Source of the DNA: a virus
Reading direction: 5' to 3' (one strand)
Virus record (IMG/VR): IMGVR_UViG_3300042935_000900
Coordinates: 1 to 64,000 of that record
Length of the DNA: 64,000 nucleotides
Shown here: positions 40,643-52,500 of the stretch, one piece after another
Layout: each line of letters begins with the position of its first letter
How positions within the stretch are numbered: the first letter of the stretch is position 1
The notes under the pieces: model-generated
Seen by the model: the letters and a program-made list of their open reading frames with translations, nothing else
The model's database searches: none
Told to the model about the DNA's origin: nothing
Translations under genes and position numbers: made by a program

Positions 40643-43413
40643 TGAATTTACAAGATCACTCAAGATATTTATTTTTCAACGGTACTAAAGGTATATTGAA
40701 TTTTGATTACAACTCGACAGATAATATCTGGACGGGTAGTATTCATTTAAATGAGGTTTCAACTGGACTTTTTGAAACTGTTTCTTTGGCGATCGTAGAA
40801 GAGGTAAAGGACGTTGATGGAAATATTCATTACGTTAAACCTATTGCTGGAAATGGCGAAACAGCCACTATTACTGCAAGATTAGTTACCAACAATTATA
40901 CGAGTGATGACATATTCTTATTTGAAACCGTTTTAGGTGAAAATAATGATTTGGAAGTTAGTAAACTAATCAAAAAAGATCTTGCGATTGATGCATCAAC
41001 AATAGCAACTCATACAAATCCTTCTTACAAAATTGTCCCTTTACTTTCAAACATCCACGAAGAGGCTATTATTTTTAATTTAGCACTTCAGTCTGAAACT
41101 GAAGGTTCTCACCTTAGATGGTTAGAATTGGTTATGTCAACTGGACAAGTTATTGCTTATATTAAATTATATGGTGAAACAGTTGCAGAAGATGAGCGTT
41201 TAGGTGTTCTTTTAGATAACCTAGGAATGAGTATTCCTGAGGGTGATATGAGTCTTTTTAAAGATCACGACATCGACGAAGTTGGTACAGATTGGATCTT
41301 GCTAAATGCCAAGAGAAAAGAAATGCTTTTAGAGGGTCACAATATTAAGCCATACGTTGGTACATATAAAGCCTTAATTAATGCTGTTAAATTCTATGGC
41401 TATAATAATCTAACAATTAAAGAATATTGGTTAGACATTAATAATAAGTCTCAGAATTTTGGTAAATTGCGTGCTGTTCCAGTAACAGATGTTGATAGTC
41501 CAGGATATAGCGTTAACGGTTCAACTGGAATTAATAAGCCAAGTGGAACTGCCAAAAAGACTTCACGTTTTTCTTTAACATATAGAATTAATACACCGAC
41601 TGGTATAGATGATGAGTGGGATACACCACAAGTAGAAGAAGTTTATGACTATTCTCCTGAAGAAGTTTTAGTTAAACTTTATGCTCTTAAGAATAAATTA
41701 CAAAGAAGCTATTTGCCATTATATGCTAAAATAGTTGATATTACTGGTGAGGCTGATATATTTGGTGTTAAAAATACAAATGTTAGTGCTAATGCAAATC
41801 CAATTGGATTTATTGATGGTGGTATAGATCTTAAATATACAGTCTTTCCTGAAGGACCTATCTTTATTGAGAATTTAGAAAAAGTTAGTGATGCGTTTAC
41901 TGATGATTACAATGACTTTGTTAATTTACCAAAGGTAGTTAATAATATAACATATACCAAACAAAGTATGATGGATGATATTAGAACTTTCTATACATCT
42001 TATTATAGCTTATCACTAGAAGACAACGAAATGACACCGTTTGATAATGATGGGCCAATTACGGGTGCACCATTAATTTTAAAATTTGACGGTTATCAAG
42101 ATCTTTGGAAAGAAATGGATCAAAATCTTTCATGGAATGATTTTGAACAAGCTACGTTTAATCAATGGAATAATTATTGGTCAAGAAACACTTATGAAAT
42201 CGAATGGACTATTACTGGACCAAATGGTTATAATAGAGTATTAAGAGGTCCTATAGGATATTGGAGTGAAACAAACTCTGGAACACCAAGTGGTACGACT
42301 GCTGTGTGGAATCCTGAATTTTGTGAATTGCCAATTGCTTTGCCTTTTGCTGGAAATTATAATGTGACTTTAAAGGTTTATGATCTTTACAATTATGTGT
42401 CACAATTAAGAGAATATGACAAAATAACTGCTGTTAACAAAGCTGTTAATATTTATGGTCTTTATAAGTACAGAGAAGAAACTTATATTTGGAATGAATA
42501 CGATGATATGTGGAAATCTGCAAGTGCATCATGGAACTTACCCGTAAATAATCAGGTTATGATCCAAGACATCCCAGCTTCGGCATATTTGACATTAGAC
42601 AGATATAACTACTCTTATAATAACGACAACCCAGATTTGTCTACAATCACTCGTTATAAAGATTTAGATGCAGAATTTGGTTGGTCAGAAACGACTGGTC
42701 CTTATTTCTGGAATAATCTTGGAGATGCTAATTGGAATCATTCATCTAATTTATGGTGGGAAGCCACTGAAATTGGACCAGATCAAACAGCTTCTTTTAA
42801 AATTAGCGATATTGAAAATGGTAGCGAGTTAACTGTTTATCATAGATCTCCTGAAACCTCACAAATAGTTTTTGGTTCTTATGTTATTACTAGTCCAACA
42901 CCAACTAACGTAGCTGGATGGCAAGCAATAGCTGATGAATTAAATGCAGTGACTAACCCGATTATTAAGAAATTTGCTTTTAATCCTGTTTTTGAAGATA
43001 CTAATAACGACGGAACAAATGATGTATGTTTATACATATTGGCTGTTGGAAAAGAATACAGTGCGCATAATGATTTTGAAGAAGCAACGTTAACTTTTGG
43101 TGAAATTCATAGCGGGCAACATTATTTAAGCAGAAATCCAACATGGAATGACACAGTTTTCTTTGAGGGACATGCTGTAGTTAATAAATTAACACATGTG
43201 ACATTTGCATTAGACAAAACTATGATGCCTGGAAAAACTAAACCAACATGGGTACTTAAAAATGAGTCTCAAAATTCTCCTGATATATACTATGATAATA
43301 TGTGGTTTACCTACTTGTTTAAGAACGCTGGAACTTATTCGTTAAGTCTAGAATTAGAGGATACAAATGGGAATATCAATAAAGTCAAGAAAAACATAAT
43401 TACAGTAAAATAA
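40642..43413 (+). CDS. Baseplate wedge protein gp7-like
   Basis: A 923-residue protein. Residues ~190-350 contain a tail-protein-I-like section (MLLEGHNIKPYVGTYKALI then AVKFYGYNNLTIKEYW) that in T4 is part of gp7, which pairs with gp6. The rest is beta-rich with PKD/Ig-like segments (FAGNYNVTLKVYDLYN; NAGTYSLSLELEDTNG). Size and position directly after gp6 support the call; exact equivalence is uncertain. Confidence 0.68.
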   Translation: MNLQDHSRYLFFNGTKGILNFDYNSTDNIWTGSIHLNEVSTGLFETVSLAIVEEVKDVDGNIHYVKPIAGNGETATITARLVTNNYTSDDIFLFETVLGENNDLEVSKLIKKDLAIDASTIATHTNPSYKIVPLLSNIHEEAIIFNLALQSETEGSHLRWLELVMSTGQVIAYIKLYGETVAEDERLGVLLDNLGMSIPEGDMSLFKDHDIDEVGTDWILLNAKRKEMLLEGHNIKPYVGTYKALINAVKFYGYNNLTIKEYWLDINNKSQNFGKLRAVPVTDVDSPGYSVNGSTGINKPSGTAKKTSRFSLTYRINTPTGIDDEWDTPQVEEVYDYSPEEVLVKLYALKNKLQRSYLPLYAKIVDITGEADIFGVKNTNVSANANPIGFIDGGIDLKYTVFPEGPIFIENLEKVSDAFTDDYNDFVNLPKVVNNITYTKQSMMDDIRTFYTSYYSLSLEDNEMTPFDNDGPITGAPLILKFDGYQDLWKEMDQNLSWNDFEQATFNQWNNYWSRNTYEIEWTITGPNGYNRVLRGPIGYWSETNSGTPSGTTAVWNPEFCELPIALPFAGNYNVTLKVYDLYNYVSQLREYDKITAVNKAVNIYGLYKYREETYIWNEYDDMWKSASASWNLPVNNQVMIQDIPASAYLTLDRYNYSYNNDNPDLSTITRYKDLDAEFGWSETTGPYFWNNLGDANWNHSSNLWWEATEIGPDQTASFKISDIENGSELTVYHRSPETSQIVFGSYVITSPTPTNVAGWQAIADELNAVTNPIIKKFAFNPVFEDTNNDGTNDVCLYILAVGKEYSAHNDFEEATLTFGEIHSGQHYLSRNPTWNDTVFFEGHAVVNKLTHVTFALDKTMMPGKTKPTWVLKNESQNSPDIYYDNMWFTYLFKNAGTYSLSLELEDTNGNINKVKKNIITVK

Positions 43414-43423
43414 AATATAAAAA

Positions 43424-43987
43424 ATGGCAAACATTCAACAAATTCTAGGTACGGACAGCATTTCTGCTTCAAGAACAGTTATCAATGACAACTTTAGTGC
43501 AATCAACGCTGAGTTAGGTGATATTCTAAATTACTTAGACACAAATAGTCTTACATTAAGCTCAATGAGTTTGGTCGAGTCAGATCAAATCACAGTACCT
43601 GGTGCAGCAGATTTATCACTAAGTGGTAATACTTTTTCTGTAGCTTCTGAATTTACATCTTCTTTAGATATGGCTGCGGCGGTTTACAAATCAGCTTATG
43701 CGTCAGTATCTACTTTTCCAGCTACATTAACAAATGTTCACGGAACTATTATCTTAGATGCTTCTATGACTGCAACATCTAATTTAGCAAACGGAGCATC
43801 TGATGGTCATGAAATCACAGTACTGGCTAGAGCAGCGTATCCTGATGCTCTTAACGCATCAAATATTTTGGGATTCACTACTGAAAATGTAGATTTTACA
43901 GGAAATGGTTCAACGATTACATTGAGATGGTCTCAAACACTTTCAAAATGGATTGTAATTAGCTCTTACGCTACTACAATTTCATAA
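43424..43987 (+). CDS. Virion protein with shared N-terminal anchor motif
   Basis: A 187-residue protein. Its N-terminus IQQILGTDSISASRTVINDN resembles that of the collagen-like protein at 54361 (IKEIFQSDNLSTSQDKINYN): I..I...D..S.S...IN.NF. This may be a common baseplate-docking segment. The rest is beta-rich (LDASMTATSNLANGASDGHE). Function otherwise unknown. Confidence 0.6.
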   Translation: MANIQQILGTDSISASRTVINDNFSAINAELGDILNYLDTNSLTLSSMSLVESDQITVPGAADLSLSGNTFSVASEFTSSLDMAAAVYKSAYASVSTFPATLTNVHGTIILDASMTATSNLANGASDGHEITVLARAAYPDALNASNILGFTTENVDFTGNGSTITLRWSQTLSKWIVISSYATTIS

Positions 43988-44011
43988 TAAAATTTAGAGT
44001 AAAGTAATAAT

Positions 44012-45925
44012 ATGTCAACACCTTTAATTAGAAGACCGCAAACACAAGGTTCAACAGTATATGCATTTGCATCTGCTGCGAAAGATTTAACAAGAACCCA
44101 TAACAATCCTGATTTGAAATTTGAATTTTCAAGATTTGCATTGTTAAATTTACCTGAAGATACTTCAGTTAATGGATATAATTCTATGAACTTTGGATTG
44201 TTAGAAACTATCAGTGGTCCTAATTATTCGGCGTCTGATCCAAATATAGATTTTGCTACTACTCTACAAAACTATGCCCTAAACTTAGAGCAACATATTC
44301 TACAAGATAATGATTTTGATCCGGATTTATTTGAATCTGATGCAGAAAAAATCTTCTTTAAATGGCTAGATTCAATTGATGCTATTAGATTTAAACCATC
44401 TGACAATTCAGAATCTGCAATTGGCTTATCAAGATTTACAGAAAACTTTGATAGTATTACAAGCGGAGCAGCTTATGATAGAGTAGTTAAATATGTTGGT
44501 ACTATTGATGCAACAAACGATGTAATGTACAAAGGTAATGCGTACCAAGAAATTTACATTAATGTTCCTACATCACACGGTTCAACTCCAACTATTCTTT
44601 TTAAAAGCTCTGGAGATTTAGCTTATAATACTACAGCGACTGAATATAATGTTGCGGCTGAACCTCAAATTTTAGGAAGAGGCAATTCTACACATCCAGA
44701 TCCATTAATTTCATTAGATACTATTTGTGATAGTACTGTAGGTGTTGGTAAATACAACATTAATCCAAATACGAGTCCTATTTATGGAATTGATTGGACT
44801 CCAAGTTCTTATTCTAGTATTATTAATGATTCGACTTTACAGAGTATTTCTGATTTTAATCAAAGAGGTACAGATTTTAAATTCAATGCCATTTTAATTT
44901 ACTATGACGTATATAGTCTATCAACTCCTAGTAATAGAGCGACAAACTTATACGGTGTTATTATCTTAGATAGTTTCACTGATGGTATAATTCCAGCTCA
45001 ACAAAAATACAAGCCAAATAGTGTAAGTGGTCTAAACGGTAATGCATATTCTTACAAATTAAACATGAGATATAATTCATCTCTTGATAATGTAGGATCT
45101 GATGTTACAGTTAATGACTTTACAACTTTCACAATGGATATTTTCTACGATAGTGTATCTTCTTTAGATAATGCTACTAAGACTTTAATTTCTGCAAATG
45201 ACAGAATCACAGAAGCTTTAGCTAAATATGATGCTTTAGAATCTTTTGTTTTAAGTCAAGATCAAATGTCCCTTTTTATTACAGAACTACGAGATTTACA
45301 AGAACAGTTCGTGGCGGCAAATGCTAATTTTAGCAATAGTACTGCTATTCTTGATTTGATTGCAGAAACTAACTCAAGAATTAATCAAATAATCAGTGGT
45401 ACAATTCCTACGAGTGTACAATATAATACCGATGTTGTTAAAAACGGAAAAGGTATTTTAGTAGACAGAGTTAATGGTAAGATTTATGTTAATAACAACG
45501 TGAATGGTTATAGCATGCCTCAACCTTATAATTATGACATTAATACTTTGGTTAAAACAACGCAAATTACTGATTCTACTCAATATGATCCAAATAACGC
45601 TACAAGTACTGGTATTTGGGCTAAATTAGATAACTTTGAAAACATGGTTAGGGTTTCTGTTAACTCAAACCCTGCCGTAAATGAGGTTTATATATACATT
45701 GATGATACTGCTGTAACATGGAAAAAAGGTCAAACATTAAAGTTAGTCTTTAATAATAATATAGATCTTAATGGAAATGCAATGGTTTTAGATTTGAACT
45801 TGACTGCAAATATTGTAATTCCAGCAGCTTCATTTATATCAACAAAACCATACATTGAAATTATTTGTATCAATCCAAGTGCTACAAGTATTAATCAAAA
45901 ATTTAAATACGATATTTTAAGATAA
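44012..45925 (+). CDS. Large virion protein, unassigned (637 residues)
   Basis: Starts MSTPLIRRPQTQGSTVYAFA. Mixed beta-rich head with a helical region at ~385-475 (ISANDRITEALAKYDALESF; LDLIAETNSRINQII) and a C-terminal beta domain. It overlaps the next gene by one base (TAATG). Context indicates a baseplate or tail structural protein. No family recognised. Confidence 0.6.
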   Translation: MSTPLIRRPQTQGSTVYAFASAAKDLTRTHNNPDLKFEFSRFALLNLPEDTSVNGYNSMNFGLLETISGPNYSASDPNIDFATTLQNYALNLEQHILQDNDFDPDLFESDAEKIFFKWLDSIDAIRFKPSDNSESAIGLSRFTENFDSITSGAAYDRVVKYVGTIDATNDVMYKGNAYQEIYINVPTSHGSTPTILFKSSGDLAYNTTATEYNVAAEPQILGRGNSTHPDPLISLDTICDSTVGVGKYNINPNTSPIYGIDWTPSSYSSIINDSTLQSISDFNQRGTDFKFNAILIYYDVYSLSTPSNRATNLYGVIILDSFTDGIIPAQQKYKPNSVSGLNGNAYSYKLNMRYNSSLDNVGSDVTVNDFTTFTMDIFYDSVSSLDNATKTLISANDRITEALAKYDALESFVLSQDQMSLFITELRDLQEQFVAANANFSNSTAILDLIAETNSRINQIISGTIPTSVQYNTDVVKNGKGILVDRVNGKIYVNNNVNGYSMPQPYNYDINTLVKTTQITDSTQYDPNNATSTGIWAKLDNFENMVRVSVNSNPAVNEVYIYIDDTAVTWKKGQTLKLVFNNNIDLNGNAMVLDLNLTANIVIPAASFISTKPYIEIICINPSATSINQKFKYDILR

Positions 45926-48900
45926 TGAATGTTAAAAACTCTCTAAGCGGCCTAGTTCAACAATTTTTACAGATGAACCAAAATGCAATCGAAACTTTCG
46001 AGCGCATAAATGAAGCTATTACTTCTGACAGTAAGACTGTTAAAATAGATCTTTTAAAAGAAAATAATGCCATCACTACGGTGGAAATTCCTTCTTTTGG
46101 CTATATTACAAGAGAATTAAAAAGAATTGATGATACTGTAAAATCGTTAAGTGCATTAGGTGACGGTGCGGCTAGTATTAAATTAGCTGACGGTACTTAT
46201 AGAACTTTGATTAAAAGTAAAATTAAAACAGCTGCTCAACCAGTTACAAGTTTAAATTTACCAACACAGTTTGAAACTCAAAGCAATCTTTTCTTTGAAA
46301 GCTTTTTGTCACCATTATTAAAAATCAAATTTGATGTCTCAGGACAAATAACCGAAGATACCGAAAGAGTATTGGTTAAAAAGTATTTGATTTCTTCTAG
46401 TGAAACTGCTCTTAATTTCTTTAACACATACAAAAATTCTGAAGCAATCAATCATGGTTTATTCTTAGATGCTTTGACTTCTAGCAATATTCCTTATGAA
46501 TTAGATGAAGAAGTATTACAAATGCCATATAGAGATCTTTCTTATTATGGTGATTTTTCTGTTAGTTCAGTTAGCAATGTACAAAAACCAGTTGAAGTTA
46601 ATGGAGTTACTGAAACTAAAACTATTAAGCTTTATACCTTAAATAAATTAACTTACTCTGATTCTGCTAAAACTTTGCAAGAAACAGAAACTCTTAAAAT
46701 TGGCGATGAATTAATTGTTAATAGTGGAAATGACACAACAAAGTATGCAATCGTTAATATTTTTCCTGGTACTTCACAAGTTGAATTAAGATTAGTAGAA
46801 GGATATGAAGGCGTTAAAATAGGTACTGGACAATTAAAAATTCATAAAGCTGCTAGTCTTCCTGTTGAAATTGATGTTAATATCGGTTTTGATCAAAGAC
46901 TATTAATCTTTATCAAACCAATTGATCCAGATTCAAATATAGTTGCTGAAAAATGGTCACCGGGTATTGCACTTGAGACTAATGAATTAAAAATGACTGC
47001 AACTGATGGAAACATTATGACTTTAGCTGATTATTATCAAGCTGAGGTTGCAGATTTTGGTCAATTTATTAAAGCATTACAAAACGATAGAATTCCAGCT
47101 TCAATTGAGGCTGTAACTCCTGCTGCACCCGATTTGATCTCAACTAACTTTAAAGTTGTACAGATCAATACTCACTTAACTAATAATGATACGTTCACTG
47201 CTGTGCAACAGATGTCAGCTGACAAAGTTAACGTAGTTGATAAAATCAAAAAGTTAGATGATACTATTATGGCTAAAAAAGCCACATTAGCTACAACTAA
47301 GTTTAAGTCAGATACTGAAAAATCCAAATTTGTCAATGAAATCGGATCGTTATCTGATCAAAGATTGAGTGAAACTAAATTATATTCATCTTTAGTTACT
47401 CAAATTGCAACAACATCTCAAGATGCTTCAATTAAGAAAATTCAACCTAAGTATAGAGTTAGAGGTTTTTGGTCAATTCCAGAAGCGGCTTCTACTGCTG
47501 GTGTAAAACCACAAGAAATCGTTAGATTTATTGTACAATATAGATATTTGTCGACAAATGGTAAAACGTCTAATATAGATCAAATTCCATTTCAGGACAA
47601 AGACAATACTAAAACTGCGGCGTTCTCGAATTGGAATGAAGTTTTAGGACCTGTTAGAAAAAGAAGTAAGGATGCTAGTGGCAAATTCTATTGGGTTTAT
47701 GACTCAGAAGAAGGTGCTGACACAGTAAACTTTAACTCTTTAGATATTGCTATTCAACCAGGAGAACAAGTACAATTTAGAATTAAATCACAATCTGAAG
47801 CAGGTTGGCCATCAAATCCAGCTGAATCAGATTACTCTGAAATTATTACTGTTAATTTCCCAGAAGGTCAAATCTCTACGTTAGATGCAATTACGATTGT
47901 TGAAAACAATGAAAAAGAAATTGCTAAAGTTGAAATTTCAAATGAATTAGAATCACGCGGAGTTTATAAGCACGTATCAGATAGTTTTACTGCAAATGAA
48001 AAATTCTTTGCTCACCAAGCTGCTACTATTGCATCAGGATTCTTGACGCCAGAACAAAAACCAGTGAGTCTTTTTGATAAGTTATCTGAAATGACTACAC
48101 AAGTTCTTACTTTACAAGAAACTCTAGCCGGTATTAAGGGTGAATTGGCTGTTGAATTAGTAGATGAAACTGGAAATGTAACGAGAATTAGACCTAACAC
48201 AGTTAATAAGATTTTTGCTGGATATTACACTGATCAAATTAAAGGATTACAAGTTCAAAAAGGTGTTGTTATCACTAAGAACTTTAAATTATTATTAAAG
48301 AACACTAGAGCTACTACATTAGAGTTAGTTGCTAGAATTACTGGAACTAGAACTTTACCAGTTTGGCATTCTTCTGCTTCAGGTTTATTTGGTACAAATC
48401 CAACTGCAACCTCAATTGATTCTAGAGTTTTAAATGATACTTATTATACAACTGAAGGAAAATATGATAGAGTTCCTATTCAGTATCAAAATTTGGATGC
48501 AAATACACTTTTATTAACAAATAATGGTATTAAATATTTTCAAAATATTCCATATCAATCTGCACAATTAAGAGGTCAATATATCTACGGAAGATATTAT
48601 AATGTTTCTGGAGAAGAGCCTCTTTATTTAGAAACAGAAGTTGGAGGTACTGTTGCTATTACTACATTAGCCACCGCTGAATTTCAATCACCAGCAACTG
48701 CAATCACACCAACAAATGCTGGTACTGATTTTATTTGGTCTGGAGCGTGGAGTGCAATAGCATCTGGTGCTAGAACATTGCTTACTGTATCTCAATCGCC
48801 TACTACAAATATTACTAATGCTTTATATGACGCTGGTTTATACATACACGTAGATCATCCAGTTGTACAAGATGGTAAAACAAGCACAGCATATACACTT

Positions 48901-49458
48901 GCAACTGTTCGTAATTACGTCTCTAATACTAAGACCGCTACACTTAAAGCTGACGAAGCTAATGGGAAAAAACAAACACCATATTTATGGTTATCTGCTA
49001 GTACTAGGGCGGTAAAAACCAGTTTCGGAATTTATGACCAATATGTATTGGGTGGTAAATCATGTGGTTCTTACTTATTCTTAAATCCAATTAACAAAGA
49101 CAGTTTAATTGTTGACGGAGATAATAAGTTCGGTAGAAAGAGAATTGCTGGTGGAACATCTGGTAATGCTATTTCTATAGATATTACATTCCAATATAGA
49201 ATGACCGATTATTATGGTCAAGGAACAACCGGAATAGGTAGAGTTGGTGGTATTATTACTTCTACTCTGACTAACTTAACTTATGCTAAACAAATTGGTA
49301 TCGATATTTTTGATGCAGATGACGAGCAATTTTCATTTGACTTAGAAGTATTTGCTAAATATAAAGCAGAGGGTAAGAGCATTCAATCAACAGCTACTAG
49401 TCAATCTACATTTATTTTTAACAACAATAATTACAACGCAGCTATAACATCTGAATAA
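45925..49458 (+). CDS. Very large virion protein with fibronectin-like segment (1177 residues)
   Basis: The N-terminus MNVKNSLSGLVQQFLQMNQN is helical. Residues ~430-500 are coiled coil. Residues ~510-655 (YRVRGFWSIPEAAST; VRFIVQYRYLS; PGEQVQFRIKSQSEAGWPS) look like a fibronectin type III domain. The C-terminal third is beta-rich. Likely a baseplate or side-fibre-base component. It shares one base with the upstream gene. Confidence 0.62.
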   Translation: MNVKNSLSGLVQQFLQMNQNAIETFERINEAITSDSKTVKIDLLKENNAITTVEIPSFGYITRELKRIDDTVKSLSALGDGAASIKLADGTYRTLIKSKIKTAAQPVTSLNLPTQFETQSNLFFESFLSPLLKIKFDVSGQITEDTERVLVKKYLISSSETALNFFNTYKNSEAINHGLFLDALTSSNIPYELDEEVLQMPYRDLSYYGDFSVSSVSNVQKPVEVNGVTETKTIKLYTLNKLTYSDSAKTLQETETLKIGDELIVNSGNDTTKYAIVNIFPGTSQVELRLVEGYEGVKIGTGQLKIHKAASLPVEIDVNIGFDQRLLIFIKPIDPDSNIVAEKWSPGIALETNELKMTATDGNIMTLADYYQAEVADFGQFIKALQNDRIPASIEAVTPAAPDLISTNFKVVQINTHLTNNDTFTAVQQMSADKVNVVDKIKKLDDTIMAKKATLATTKFKSDTEKSKFVNEIGSLSDQRLSETKLYSSLVTQIATTSQDASIKKIQPKYRVRGFWSIPEAASTAGVKPQEIVRFIVQYRYLSTNGKTSNIDQIPFQDKDNTKTAAFSNWNEVLGPVRKRSKDASGKFYWVYDSEEGADTVNFNSLDIAIQPGEQVQFRIKSQSEAGWPSNPAESDYSEIITVNFPEGQISTLDAITIVENNEKEIAKVEISNELESRGVYKHVSDSFTANEKFFAHQAATIASGFLTPEQKPVSLFDKLSEMTTQVLTLQETLAGIKGELAVELVDETGNVTRIRPNTVNKIFAGYYTDQIKGLQVQKGVVITKNFKLLLKNTRATTLELVARITGTRTLPVWHSSASGLFGTNPTATSIDSRVLNDTYYTTEGKYDRVPIQYQNLDANTLLLTNNGIKYFQNIPYQSAQLRGQYIYGRYYNVSGEEPLYLETEVGGTVAITTLATAEFQSPATAITPTNAGTDFIWSGAWSAIASGARTLLTVSQSPTTNITNALYDAGLYIHVDHPVVQDGKTSTAYTLATVRNYVSNTKTATLKADEANGKKQTPYLWLSASTRAVKTSFGIYDQYVLGGKSCGSYLFLNPINKDSLIVDGDNKFGRKRIAGGTSGNAISIDITFQYRMTDYYGQGTTGIGRVGGIITSTLTNLTYAKQIGIDIFDADDEQFSFDLEVFAKYKAEGKSIQSTATSQSTFIFNNNNYNAAITSE

Positions 49459-49481
49459 TATTTACAGTCTCTGTTAAACAA

Positions 49482-49490
49482 GATATATAG
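49482..49490 (+). promoter_or_regulatory. Late-type promoter
   Basis: GATATATAG, 27 nt before the ATG of the 1613-residue virion protein. Confidence 0.65.
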
Positions 49491-49517
49491 CAGAGATAGT
49501 AAAATAATATATTCAGA

Positions 49518-52500
49518 ATGTCTACAACGTTAAATTATAAATTTGATCTTTCAACTGATTTGGAAGATAAATCATTTGCATTACTTAGAACCAATCCAAG
49601 GCTTTCTGGTAATAACAAGATTGTCGTGACAAATGGTGGAGAGATTTACCTAGAGACTATTGATGCAAATACACAACTTGCTAGCTCTAGATATAAAAAG
49701 CATAGGTTATCAAAAGATGGAGATTATTCTTTTGACCTTGCAGCCTTTTATAATAACAACGCAACTCCTTATGATTTAATTTATGACGTTAAAAGAGAAG
49801 TTCCAAACGATCTTACAGCCTTTAATGATTATGAATTTCAATATGAAGACACATACAGATACGGAGCTGGCATAAGCTATTCTAAATTATACGACGAAAC
49901 ATTTAAGATCTTTGTACCATTCTGGTTAGAAAAGAAAGTTCCTACTAAATTTGTTATTTACAGACTTAATGGCGTTACAAATGACGGAGCTACAACTTCT
50001 GAAAAAGTAGTTAATATGCTTAAAAATGCAGACATTGTCAAAGTCTTTGATATGTCAAATGATTCAGAATTGGGTGCTTATTTAAGAAAACATGCTAATA
50101 ATGAAAACTTTCCCAACTCTGCTATCGTAGCAAACTTTAATAAAAATGAGAACTTCTTATATAGAGGTATTGATTTAAAGAATGGTGGTTTTATAACTAA
50201 GCCTGAATATATTTTTGATGATATAGTTGGATATGATAATGCAATTATTAATGTAAATGAATATATTACAGATGGCTTAAAAAGAAATGCTATCATTTCT
50301 GCTAATCTTATTAATTTAGAATTTCAATTTAATGATCCTAGCGTGGATCCCTATGAAATCAATCGTTATTTTGGTTTATTCGTTGATGAAATCGAAGAAG
50401 GTAAATTGAATGTTAAAAATCTAGTTCATAATAACTTAACTGCTACTCAATACGAAAATTACTATGATTTAAGTGCATTTTCATTTCTAGATAGTACTAA
50501 CTTTGCTTTACCAAGATATGAAGATTTTGATGATGCTACATTAGGTTATGTGACTTCAAAGAAAGGTTATCATAACATAAAGAATGGAAATAGATGGGAA
50601 GTTGGAAAAATTCCATTAGGTGGTTTAAGCGGTGTTACATTTGCTGATTTTGATGGTTTTGAAAAACAAGACTTTACATTAAGAGCAGATGAATTTAAAG
50701 GGCCAGATTTTGATAGAATTAGATTTGCCATTAATAGCGACTCAGTTCCCACAAACGGTGATAAGCTAGCCCTTACTAGATTACAAAAACAGGTTTGGAA
50801 GTTTAACTTTACAACTTTAAGCTTAACAGAAAGTGTAACTATTACTATATCAGATGGTATTACAACTGATTCGTTATCATTTAATACTGGACTTTCTATG
50901 TCAGCTGCTCTTACTAATTTTAAGATACAATGGGATTTACAAAGCGGTACATTATTTAATAATTATGAGGTTGTTATCGAAGGTGATACTTTAATCGCTA
51001 ATGAAACTATAAATACTCTAATAGTTAATGACTTATCATATTCTGCCACTGTCAGTAAAATGAAGATAAAAGCTGGAGCAGATCATATTGATCTTAACAA
51101 ATATATTATTTCTGCGGATTCTTCGTTAACGAAAGGAACAACAAATGGCAATTACTTTTCGTGTTTAGGTAGTTTAGAAGATGTAGCTTATGCTATTGAA
51201 TCATGTTTAAAACAGTTCAGTAATGAATTTAAAGTCTCTAGAGACAAATCGATTATTACAGTAACAAGTAACATATCAAGATTCCGATACCCTAACCTGG
51301 CGCTCCTAAGCTTCTCAGCTAATGTCATGACACTAGATCTATATGATGGTTACATAGATACTAATAATTATTTAAACACATCAATTTCTGGAACCGTTGT
51401 ACATGGTTTAACTGGAGGTCACGCTGCTAATAAAGCATTTTTAATCAATTTGGAAGATTTCGAGTCTGGTAAAATTATTGTCGGAGACTATATAGGTTTA
51501 CAATCATTAAATGAGTATGCTATTGTATTAGACATTGTAAAATACAATGATTCTTATGCTAAAGTTATAGTTGATTGTAAAAAACCATTAGCTATTAGAA
51601 AATCAGCTAATGTTTATAAAAAGTATTATCCAACTATTGGTAAATTCTCAGCATATTCTATTAAAGATTTTGACTTTGATTTTTACAGCACTACTTACTC
51701 TGATCCTTATGAATTAAAATTAGAAAGTATTAATTACATGGATCCTAATGCTCTTTTAGTACCGCAAGATTCTAGTAAGATATTTAATTATGGTCTACCC
51801 GAAGTCCCTAAGATTATTTTTGAAGGTACTTTTAATAATGATTTTTATTATAATTCTAATCCATTAGATTTCTTTGGATTTTTATTACCGTCGCTTGAAG
51901 CTGAAGATTCTTCTATTATTAATACTATTGATCCTTTAACAGAATACGATAGACTTCAAGAAAACTATAATTCTAGTTTGTTTTCAAAATCAAGAGTAGT
52001 ACCTTATATTAATAAGTTCTCATTAAAAGATGCTGTAAATGTTAGAGAAACACCATACTCATTAAACGTATCAGAGGCTTTTGGTAAAACAAATTTTGCA
52101 GCTGATATTGAAGTTGAAGGTCGCATAGCACAAAATATGACTCATGAATGGTTTTATATAGATAAGTTTCCTATTTATGGTGGTCCGACTAATGCAGAGA
52201 ATACGCTTAACGAAATATATCCGGAAGAAGTCTTTAGCTATTTAAACTTTGACGCACAACAAATTAATCAAACATTAAGTTTATCAGATTTTAATGATGT
52301 AACTACAAATGTTTTTGATAAGTTTATGGTCTATGATGGATATGCATATAATGTTAGTAATACTGATCCAGTTGGTTTAAGATATTACGATGCACATCCA
52401 ACACCTAAATACTCTTTATTTAAAGATGGATCAAATGAAACTTTTGCTAAAACTAATTTTAGAGGACTACAATTTACAATTAAAGAGCGTAAAGAGTCTA